A stretch of 64,000 nucleotides of DNA from Burkholderia sp. NRF60-BP8 (GTDB lineage Bacteria; Pseudomonadota; Gammaproteobacteria; Burkholderiales; Burkholderiaceae), in the NCBI RefSeq assembly GCF_001522585.2, contig NZ_CP013372.1, positions 2,294,001 to 2,358,000 of the forward strand, read 5' to 3'. Shown one piece after another: positions 28,345 through 35,632 of this stretch. A model generated the notes under the pieces. It was not told the origin of the DNA. It was given only the letters and a program-made list of their open reading frames with translations, and searched no databases. A program made the position numbers and the translations under genes. Every line of letters begins with the position of its first letter. The stretch's first letter is position 1.

Positions 28345-29275
28345 CGGCACGAGACGCGTCGGGCGCCATCCGCGCCACCGCATCGCGCGTTCGTGCGATT
28401 TCCGCTTCGAGCCAGTCGAGAAACCGCCTGACCTGCGGCTCGCGCTCGCGCCCCGGTCGGCACAGCGCGACGAAGCGCGCACCGTCGAGCCGCACCGCGG
28501 GCTCGATCGGCATCAACGCACCGCGCTCGACATGCTCGGCGGCCAGCACCGAGCTGAGCAGCGCGATACCCTGCCCGTGCAGCACGGCCTGCAATGCGTA
28601 ATGCTCGTCGTCGTAATGGCGAAACACCGCGCGTTCGAGCCACGCCTGCCGGCCTGCCGCGCGACACCACGACGCCCAGTCGACCGACACGGGCAGCGGT
28701 GTATCCCACACGGTCTCGATCAGGTCGAGCGGCTCGTCGGTGCGATCCGCATCGAAGCCGGCGGCCGCATACGCGCCGAAATACTCGTCGATCAACGCAA
28801 TCTCGTGCAGCGCGGGAAACTGGCGCGACGTCGCGCGAATCGCGAGATCGATCCGCGCATCGCGTTCGAGATCGACGAGCGCGTTCCCCGTTTCGACCTT
28901 GATGTGCAGGTGCGGATCGACGCGGCGAAACGCACCGAGACGGGGAATCAGCCACATCGCCGCAAAGGCCGGCGTGGTGGTCAGCACGAGCGGGCGCTCG
29001 TCGGCCGCATCCGGACGCACGGCGTCGAGCCCGCGGCTCAATGCCAGCAACGCATCGTGACTCGCGCGAAACAACCGCTCGCCTTCTTCGGTCAACCGCA
29101 CGCCGCCCACGCCGCGCTCGAACAGCAGCACGCCGACGCGGCTCTCCAGCGACTTGATCTGGTGCGACACGGCAGCCGGCGTCACGGACAGCTCGTCCGC
29201 GGCGGCCTTGAACGTGCCCAGCCGTGCCGACGATTCGAATACACGCAAAGCGGTCAGGGGGATTTTCGAGAACAC
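28331..29275 (-). CDS. LysR-family transcriptional regulator (GcvA-like)
   Basis: 314 residues. The N-terminal winged helix-turn-helix reads PLTALRVFESSARLGTFKAA, then ADELSVTPAAVSHQIKSLE. The effector domain follows from about residue 90 (PLVLTTTPAFAAMWLIPRL). It resembles GcvA/AmpR-type regulators. It is divergent from the PACE efflux gene across 138 bp, so that gene is the likeliest target. A possible LysR T-N11-A motif in the gap was not settled by eye. Confidence 0.88.
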   Translation of the reverse strand: MFSKIPLTALRVFESSARLGTFKAAADELSVTPAAVSHQIKSLESRVGVLLFERGVGGVRLTEEGERLFRASHDALLALSRGLDAVRPDAADERPLVLTTTPAFAAMWLIPRLGAFRRVDPHLHIKVETGNALVDLERDARIDLAIRATSRQFPALHEIALIDEYFGAYAAAGFDADRTDEPLDLIETVWDTPLPVSVDWASWCRAAGRQAWLERAVFRHYDDEHYALQAVLHGQGIALLSSVLAAEHVERGALMPIEPAVRLDGARFVALCRPGREREPQVRRFLDWLEAEIARTRDAVARMAPDASRAATRT

Positions 29276-29413
29276 GGAGCCTCGCGGGCCGGATGCGGCC
29301 GGGTTGAATTCGATTCAATCGGGGTGAGATTAGGTGAATTGAAGCGGGTGCGCAACGCGGCTAGCCTTGCGGGACGTCGCGGCATGGCGCCGCCGTCGAA
29401 CCGGAGGAACCCC

Positions 29414-29839
29414 GTGCAAGGCCTACCGCGCAGGATCACGCAGGCGGTGCTCTACGAAGCGATCGCCATTTCCTGCATTTCGCCCGCGATCGCGGCGATC
29501 TTCCAGCAGGACCTCGTCTATTCGGGTGCGCTGTCGGCGACGATGTCGGCAATCGCGATGCTCTGGAACATGATCTTCAACGCGCTGTTCGAACGCTGGG
29601 AAGCGTCGCGGCGGCAACCGGCGCGTACGCTCGGGCGGCGGATCCTGCACGCCACCGGATTCGAAGGCGGGCTGATCTTCATCCTCGTGCCGGTCGTGTC
29701 GTGGTGGCTCGACATCTCGTGGCTCGATGCGTTCGTCGTCGATATCGGGCTGTTCGCGTTCTTCTTCTGCTACGCGTTCGTGTTCCAGTGGGCGTTCGAT
29801 CGCGTGTTCGACGCGCCGGCGGCAACGAAGGGGTCGTGA
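29414..29839 (+). CDS. PACE-family multidrug efflux transporter
   Basis: 141 residues from a GTG start placed six bases after GGAGG. Two bacterial transmembrane-pair modules are visible: residues 10-55 (YEAIAISCISPAIAAIFQQD, SAIAMLWNMIFNALFERWE) and residues 70-130 (HATGFEGGLIFILVPVVSWW, DIGLFAFFFCYAFVFQWAFD). The Glu in helix 1, the WN..FN motif and the paired aromatic motif are those of AceI-type chlorhexidine exporters. A divergent LysR regulator fits, since aceI is LysR-controlled in Acinetobacter. Confidence 0.88.
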   Translation: MQGLPRRITQAVLYEAIAISCISPAIAAIFQQDLVYSGALSATMSAIAMLWNMIFNALFERWEASRRQPARTLGRRILHATGFEGGLIFILVPVVSWWLDISWLDAFVVDIGLFAFFFCYAFVFQWAFDRVFDAPAATKGS

Positions 29840-29886
29840 ACGGGCGCTTGGGTCCTGCTCGCACTAATCGCGGGCTTGCGCTGGCC

Positions 29887-30513
29887 CTACGCCCCCGCGG
29901 CAATTTTCGGCAACTGCCAGCCGAAGCGCACCGACGCCATCCGCAGCGCAAAGCACGCGACGCCGCCGAGCACGGCCGCGACGACGGGCGGGCAACCGAG
30001 TCGCCGGCACGACACGACGACGACCGCGCCGAGCAACGCCGCGCTCGCATAGATATCCGTGACCAGCACGACCGGTATCCGCGCGAGCAGCAGATCGCGC
30101 ACGACGCCGCCTCCGCAGCCGGTCACCGCGCCCATCAGCGTCGCAATGAACGGGTGGACGCGGAATTCGAGCGCCTTCACCGCGCCCGCGACCGCGAACA
30201 ATGCGAGGCCGGCCGCATCGAGCGTCGTCAGCAGCGACGGCGAGAACGACGCGACCCGTGCATGAAACACGAACGCGAACAGTCCGGCGGCGAACGCGAG
30301 CGCCGGATAACGCCAGTCGCTCACGGCGCTCGGCGGGCGGGCGCCGATCAGCAGGTCGCGAATCACGCCGCCGCCGAGCGCGACGACGAGCGACAGCACC
30401 ATCACCCCGAACAGATCGAGTCCGGCGCCGATCGCCGCATTGGCGCCTTCGATCGCGAACACCGCCGTGCCCGCGAGATCGGCGGCGAGCACGACTTGTC
30501 CGATGCGCTTCAT
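29887..30513 (-). CDS. TRIC-like (UPF0126) membrane channel protein
   Basis: 208 residues with six to seven helices in two repeats. Each repeat carries the family signature: AIEGANAAIGAGLDLFGVMV with GGGVIRDLLIG, and AVAGAVKALEFRVHPFIATL with GGGVVRDLLLARIP. Prokaryotic TRIC homologues form trimeric cation channels. The start at MKRIGQ gives the usual family length; longer in-frame starts would add a basic, non-conserved leader. Substrate ion is not known from the sequence. Confidence 0.87.
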   Translation of the reverse strand: MKRIGQVVLAADLAGTAVFAIEGANAAIGAGLDLFGVMVLSLVVALGGGVIRDLLIGARPPSAVSDWRYPALAFAAGLFAFVFHARVASFSPSLLTTLDAAGLALFAVAGAVKALEFRVHPFIATLMGAVTGCGGGVVRDLLLARIPVVLVTDIYASAALLGAVVVVSCRRLGCPPVVAAVLGGVACFALRMASVRFGWQLPKIAAGA

Positions 30514-30720
30514 GCGAATGAACGGCCGAAGTATCGGAGCGTCCGGTTGCGGCCTGCGTCGACCGAAGCGGTCGCGCCGTTCGGCCGCGCGCCGGCTGCG
30601 TGTAGCCATCGGGATGCATCGAGCGGGTTGCGGGTCATTGCCGTCTCCTGAGCGCGGATCGAGCAGTCTAGCGCATCGCCCGCCGGCCGTCGGCGCGCGT
30701 GCGCGTGCGCGGCACGCAGC

Positions 30721-30760
30721 AAAAAGCCGACGCAAGCAGGTCGTCCTGCTTGCGTCGGCT
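30721..30760 (-). terminator. Rho-independent terminator of the choline/betaine operon
   Basis: A perfect 16-bp stem (30725-30740 with 30745-30760) and a 4-base loop are followed on the minus strand by TTTTT (plus-strand A-run 30721-30725). It lies 52 bp after the choX stop. This is the strongest terminator in the window. Confidence 0.95.
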
Positions 30761-30812
30761 CGACATTCACGTCAGGCTTCGGGCCGAAGCCGCAAAGCCC
30801 GACGCATCGCGC

Positions 30813-31760
30813 TCAATGCACGCCGAGGTAGGCCTTCACCGCCGGCAGGCCCGGCTTGCCGTCGATCGTCGTCACGCCGGCCAGCCACTTGTCGAGCGAT
30901 TGCGGATTCGCCTTCAGCCATTCGGCGGCGGCCTTGTTCGGATCCTGCTTGTTCATGATCGGCACCATCACGTGGTTCTCGATCGACGTCGTGAACTGCA
31001 GGTTCGACACGAACTTCGCGACGTTCGGGCAGCGCTGCGCGTAGTCGGGCGGCGTCGCCGTCAGCACCTTCGCTTCGCCGTAGTTCGGGCCGAACACGTC
31101 GTCGCCGCCGGTCAGGTAGTCGATCTTCATCTGCACGTTCATCGGATGCGGTTCCCAGCCGAGGAACACGATCCACTGCTTGTCGCGGATCGCGCGGTTC
31201 ACCTCGACCAGCATCCCGGCCTCGCTCGACTCGACCAGCTTGAACTTGCCGAGGCCGAACTGGTTGCCGTCGATCATCTTCTTGATCAGCGCGTTGCCGT
31301 CGTTGCCCGGCTCGATCCCGTAGATCTTGCCGTTGAGCTTGTCCGCGAACTTCTGGATGTCCGCGAACGACTTCAGGCCGCCCTGATACACGTAGTCGGG
31401 CACCGCAAGCGTGTATTTCGCGCCGGTCAGGTTGGGCGTCGCGAGCACCTTGATCGTGCCGGCCTTCGTGAACGGCTGGATGATCGGGTCCATCGTCGGC
31501 GACCAGTAGCCGAGGAACACGTCGATCTGCTTGCTCTTGATCCCCGCGAACGTGATCGGCACCGACGCGATCGTCTTCGTCGGGGTGTAGCCGAGCCCCT
31601 GCAGCATCGTCGATGCGAGGCCCGTGGTCGCCGCGATGTCGGACCAGCCGACATCGGCGAAGCGCACGTTCTTGCAAACGGGCGGATCGGCCGCATAAAC
31701 GGCCGACATCGGCGCGGTTATCCCGATCCCGCACACCGCTGCGATCAATAGGCGCTTCAT
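30813..31760 (-). CDS. choX: Choline/glycine betaine ABC transporter, substrate-binding protein
   Basis: 315 residues. A signal peptide (MKRLLIAAVCGIGITAPMSA) precedes an OpuAC-type binding domain. Aromatic ligand-cage motifs are visible: VRFADVGWSDIAATTGLAST, FLGYWSPTMDPII, IYGIEPGNDGNALIKKMI, and VFLGWEPHPMNV. ChoX proteins bind choline, with betaine as a weaker ligand. It is the last gene of the leftward operon. The 103-bp gap before it could hold its own promoter, giving the excess of binding protein usual in such systems. Confidence 0.92.
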   Translation of the reverse strand: MKRLLIAAVCGIGITAPMSAVYAADPPVCKNVRFADVGWSDIAATTGLASTMLQGLGYTPTKTIASVPITFAGIKSKQIDVFLGYWSPTMDPIIQPFTKAGTIKVLATPNLTGAKYTLAVPDYVYQGGLKSFADIQKFADKLNGKIYGIEPGNDGNALIKKMIDGNQFGLGKFKLVESSEAGMLVEVNRAIRDKQWIVFLGWEPHPMNVQMKIDYLTGGDDVFGPNYGEAKVLTATPPDYAQRCPNVAKFVSNLQFTTSIENHVMVPIMNKQDPNKAAAEWLKANPQSLDKWLAGVTTIDGKPGLPAVKAYLGVH

Positions 31761-31863
31761 CTTGCTTCTCCTCAAAGTGATGTCGTTTGCTTGAATGCGG
31801 GATCGTTTGTTGAAGCCGCGCGCCGCGATCCCGGCGACGTCGCGGACCGATTGATCGCCCCGT

Positions 31864-32862
31864 TCAGCGCCCCGGCAGCCGGCGCTCGTAGCTCGGCGCA
31901 TGGCCGAACTGCGCGCGGTATGCCTTGCTGAAATGACACGGCGAGTGAAAGCCGCAGACCGTCGTCACGCGCGCGATCGATGCGTCGGTCGTACGCAGCA
32001 GGTCGCGTGCGCGTTTCAGGCGCAACGTCAGGTAATAGTGGGTCGGCGATACGTTCAGATACACCTTGAACATGCGCTGCAGATGCCGCTGCGAGAGCCG
32101 CACGAGCCGCGCGAGCTCCTCGAGCGACAGGGGCTCCTCGATGTTCGCCTCCATCAGCCGCACGACCTCGATCAGCTCCGCGCGCGAGAAACCGACCCGC
32201 GCATCGACCGGAATCGGCTGCGTATCGGTCGAACTGCGGATGCGCTCCAGGATGAACTGCTCGGATACCTGCGCGGCCAGCTGCTGGCCGAACCGCATGC
32301 CGACGAGGTTCAGCATCAGATCGAGCGGCGCGGTGCCGCCGGTGCAGGTCAGCCGGTCGCGATCGACGACGAACAATTCGTCGGCGAATCCGACCTGCGG
32401 AAATTCGGAATGCAGCGCGGACAGGTTCTCCCAGTGCACGGTGCAACGATAGCCGTCGAGCAGCCCGCTCGCCATCAGCGCGTAGGCGCCGGTGCAGATG
32501 CCGCCGAGCGGCAGCCCGCGTGCGGCAAGCGCCGCGAGCGTATCGCGCGCGCGCTCGTCGACCATGTCGCGGATGCGGATGCCGCCGCACACGATCATCA
32601 CGTCGGGCAGGTCGTCGTAGTCGAGCGCCTGCGTGGGCCGCACCGCGATGCCGTTGCTGGCATGCGCGGGCGCGCCGTCGAGCGAGTAGATCGACCACTT
32701 GTAGTGTTCCGCCCGCCCGACGTAGTTCGCCATCCGAAGCACTTCGACCGCGCTCGAGAACGCGATCATCGAGAAGTTCGGCAGCGTCAGGAAGCCGAAA
32801 TGGGCGAGGGACGAAACCGGTGAAACGCAGGCGGCGGGCGCGACAGCGACGGCGGACGTCAC
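31864..32862 (-). CDS. GbdR-like GlxA/AraC-family regulator
   Basis: 332 residues from a GTG start placed behind AGGAG; an ATG two bases further upstream is out of frame. A DJ-1/PfpI-like domain (FGFLTLPNFSMIAFSSAVEV, GGICTGAYALMASGLLDG) is followed by an AraC-type C-terminus (ELARLVRLSQRHLQRMFKVY, RVTTVCGFHSPCHFSKAYRA). It closely matches the build of GbdR, the betaine/dimethylglycine-sensing activator of choline catabolism. It lies between choW and choX on the same strand, which is an unusual place for the regulator and suggests it helps set the level of its own operon. Confidence 0.88.
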   Translation of the reverse strand: MTSAVAVAPAACVSPVSSLAHFGFLTLPNFSMIAFSSAVEVLRMANYVGRAEHYKWSIYSLDGAPAHASNGIAVRPTQALDYDDLPDVMIVCGGIRIRDMVDERARDTLAALAARGLPLGGICTGAYALMASGLLDGYRCTVHWENLSALHSEFPQVGFADELFVVDRDRLTCTGGTAPLDLMLNLVGMRFGQQLAAQVSEQFILERIRSSTDTQPIPVDARVGFSRAELIEVVRLMEANIEEPLSLEELARLVRLSQRHLQRMFKVYLNVSPTHYYLTLRLKRARDLLRTTDASIARVTTVCGFHSPCHFSKAYRAQFGHAPSYERRLPGR

Positions 32863-32967
32863 ATCGGTCTCCTGGCGAGGAGGTTGCAGGGAGCCAGCCC
32901 CGCGGCGCGAGCCGCGGGAGCCGTGTTCGACGAGGGGAGCGGCCGGAGCGTGCCCGGCCGCCGGAGA

Positions 32968-33864
32968 TCAGGCCTGCGCGGGCTCGGCCTTCACGCGAAA
33001 GAGCTGCTTGAGGCCCGAGAACAGCGGCGCTTTCACGGTGCCCGGCGCGCGGCCGAAGCTCTCGGTGATGCGGTCGAGAATGATCGCGAGCAGCACGACC
33101 GACAGACCGCTTTCGAAACCGAGGCCGATGTCGAGGCGCTGGATACTCGCGAGCACGTCGTTGCCGAGGCCGCCCGCGCCGACCATCGACGCGATGATCA
33201 CCATCGACAGCGCCATCATGATCGTCTGGTTCACGCCCTGCATGATCGACGGCAGCGCGTTCGGGAACTGCACCTTGTACAGCAGTTGCCACGGCGTGCA
33301 GCCGAACGCCTGGCCGGCTTCGACGATCTCGCGGTTCACGTGGCGGATGCCGAGGCTCGTGAGACGCACTGCGGGCGGCATCGCGAAGATCACCGTCGAC
33401 AGGATCCCCGGCACGCGGCCGAGACCGAACAGCATCGCGGCCGGAATCAGGTAGACGAACGCGGGCATCGTCTGCATCAGGTCGAGAATCGGGCGCACGA
33501 TCGCGGCGACCCACTTGCTCTTCGCGGCCCAGATGCCGAGCGGGATGCCGAGCACGAGGCTGATGATCGTCGACGACAGCGTGAGGCCGAGCGTGATGAC
33601 CGTCTGATCCCAGAAGCCGGTCGCGAAGATCAGCAGCAGCGACGCGGTGGTGAACAGCGCGAAGCGCCAGCCCACCCGCCACAGCCCGACGCCGATGAAG
33701 ATCGCCATCATCAGCCACATCGGGATCGCCTGCAGGCCATGCTCGACGAATGCCGCGAGCCCTTCGATCGCTCGACCGATCGCGTCGAACGTCTTCGCGT
33801 CGTGGTCGAGCAGGTAGTGAACGGACTGGTCGACCCAGGTACCGAGCGGAATCATTTCAGACAT
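32968..33864 (-). CDS. choW: Choline/betaine ABC transporter, permease
   Basis: 298 residues with about six membrane segments. After MSEMIPLGTWVDQSVHYLLD come helices WLMMAIFIGVGLWRV and ALFTTASLLLIFATGFWDQT. The permease coupling region reads EAGQAFGCTPWQLLYKVQFP, then ALPSIMQGVNQTIMMALSMV. The start overlaps the choV stop by 8 bp. It pairs with choV and choX as a complete OpuA-type importer. Confidence 0.94.
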   Translation of the reverse strand: MSEMIPLGTWVDQSVHYLLDHDAKTFDAIGRAIEGLAAFVEHGLQAIPMWLMMAIFIGVGLWRVGWRFALFTTASLLLIFATGFWDQTVITLGLTLSSTIISLVLGIPLGIWAAKSKWVAAIVRPILDLMQTMPAFVYLIPAAMLFGLGRVPGILSTVIFAMPPAVRLTSLGIRHVNREIVEAGQAFGCTPWQLLYKVQFPNALPSIMQGVNQTIMMALSMVIIASMVGAGGLGNDVLASIQRLDIGLGFESGLSVVLLAIILDRITESFGRAPGTVKAPLFSGLKQLFRVKAEPAQA

Positions 33865-35026
33865 GGGAACCTCGCGAACGCGTGATGGCCTTCAGGATGA
33901 GCGCACGATCGACCGAGCCGCAGTAACAGCCGTCGTCGTCGACGACGGGCAGTGCATTCGGGCTCGCGACCACGCGCGCGACGACGTGTTCGAGCGACGC
34001 ATCGCGCCGGATGCTTTCGATCGGCCGCACGGACGGCGTGTCCTGACCGAGCGCCTCGCGCGTGACGAAACCGCGAATCTTGCGTTCGGCATCGAGCACG
34101 AACGCGTAGTCGGCGCTGCCGTTCAGCGAAGCCGCGACGTGCGCGGCATCGCACTTCGATACGAGCGGCACGGCGCCCGTCTGCATCAGGTCGCCGGCGG
34201 TGAGGTAGCGGCTGGTGTCGATGCCGTCGAAGAACGCGCGCACGTAATCGTCGGCCGGGTTCGCGATGATGTCCTGCGGCGTGCCGACCTGCACGAGGCG
34301 GCCGCCTTCCATGATCGCGATGCGGTTGCCGATGCGCAGCGCTTCCTCCAGATCGTGCGACACGAACATGATCGTGCGGCGCTGGTCCTTCTGCAGTTGC
34401 AGCAAGACGTCCTGCATTTCGCGGCGCTTGAGCGGATCGAGCGCGGAGAACGCCTCGTCCATGATCATCAGCGACGGGTTCACGGCCAGCGCGCGGGCAA
34501 GGCCGACGCGCTGCTGCATCCCGCCCGACAGCTCGGACGGCAGCTTGTGCGAAAACGGTGCGAGGCCGACCTGCTCGAGCACTTCCATCGCACGGCGCTC
34601 GCGCTCCTTCTTGCCCATGCCCGCGACTTCCAGCCCGAACGCGGCATTCGACACCACGGTGCGATGCGGCATCAGCGCGAACGACTGGAACACCATGCTC
34701 ATGTCTTTGCGGCGCAGTGCGGTCAGCGCCGAGCGGCGCGCCGATGCGACGTCGAGCCCGTCGATCAGCACCTTGCCGGCGCTCGGATCGACCAGCCGGT
34801 TCACGAGGCGGATCAGCGTGGACTTGCCGGAACCGGACAGGCCCATCAGCACGAAAATTTCGCCTTCCTGCACATCGAAGGAGACGTTGTGCACGCCGAC
34901 GACCTGACCGGTGCGCTTGAGCACATCGTCCTTCGTCGCGCCGGCGGCGAGCATGTCGAGCGCCTGCTGCGGATTGCTTCCAAACACCTTGCACAGACCT
35001 TCGACCACAACCTTGGGGGCATCCAT
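33857..35026 (-). CDS. choV: Choline/betaine ABC transporter, ATP-binding protein
   Basis: 389 residues. Walker A is MGLSGSGKST (near residue 61), the signature is LSGGMQQRVGLARAL, Walker B is SLMIMDEAFSALDPL and the switch histidine is in FVSHDLEEAL. The C-terminal 110 residues form a CBS-domain pair, as in OpuAA and ProV, where it senses ionic strength or ligand. It is the first gene of the leftward choV-choW-regulator-choX operon. The ATG is preceded by GAGAAGG. Confidence 0.95.
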   Translation of the reverse strand: MDAPKVVVEGLCKVFGSNPQQALDMLAAGATKDDVLKRTGQVVGVHNVSFDVQEGEIFVLMGLSGSGKSTLIRLVNRLVDPSAGKVLIDGLDVASARRSALTALRRKDMSMVFQSFALMPHRTVVSNAAFGLEVAGMGKKERERRAMEVLEQVGLAPFSHKLPSELSGGMQQRVGLARALAVNPSLMIMDEAFSALDPLKRREMQDVLLQLQKDQRRTIMFVSHDLEEALRIGNRIAIMEGGRLVQVGTPQDIIANPADDYVRAFFDGIDTSRYLTAGDLMQTGAVPLVSKCDAAHVAASLNGSADYAFVLDAERKIRGFVTREALGQDTPSVRPIESIRRDASLEHVVARVVASPNALPVVDDDGCYCGSVDRALILKAITRSRGSHV

Positions 35027-35632
35027 CGAAACCTTCTCCTCGTGTAGCGGGGACTCGCGCTTGTCATAGCGTGCCTACATAGTTGCCAGAAAAAACCCCG
35101 GCCTGCCGACGAATTACGACAAACGCTTGCGCAAATACGACACGGCCGGCAGCCCCGTCCGGCGGGCCGCGCCGCCGATTGCGGCGGCGCAATACGCGCA
35201 CGGCCTGCTGCGACGGGCATCGCCCTTCGGACTTGTGCGCAGCAGCGCGGCGAACGGCACATGGGATTTTGCGCCAGGCCGCATCCGGCACGCGTCGCTT
35301 TCCGACAAGTTGACGTCCGTTCCGACGCGCCTCTACTCAGACGAAAACGCGCACCGCATGCGCCGATAAAAAGCATGACCGTGCAAAAAACCGTTTGGCG
35401 ACACCGAACGGCGCACGCCGCGATACCGCGCCAACTGCGGAAATCCGGGCAGGCACGCTGTGATACATTCGCCGCAAACACGCCGATCGCGACGTTGCCG
35501 CGGGCCTTCCGCACGGGGGCGCCAGCCGCATGGCGCGCGCATGCCGGTTCGCCTGCCGGCCGTGCTGAAACCGCCTCGATCCGGTGCGATTCCGGTCGAA
35601 GGACGATAACGATAGTGAGAGGGAGCAAGGCG
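35027..35632. other. Intergenic region between divergent choV and DUF2339 genes
   Basis: About 600 bp with no convincing gene. Short open frames here have no ribosome site and shift between strands. A perfect hairpin (GCGCCGCC/GGCGGCGC, 6-base loop) lies at 35169-35190 without a T-run. The region must hold the choV promoter and that of the DUF2339 gene, but I could not fix either. Confidence 0.5.

Noticed and set aside
35169..35190. Rho-independent terminator between choV and the DUF2339 gene
   Set aside because: The hairpin is perfect but has no T-run on either strand, and both flanking genes point away from it.
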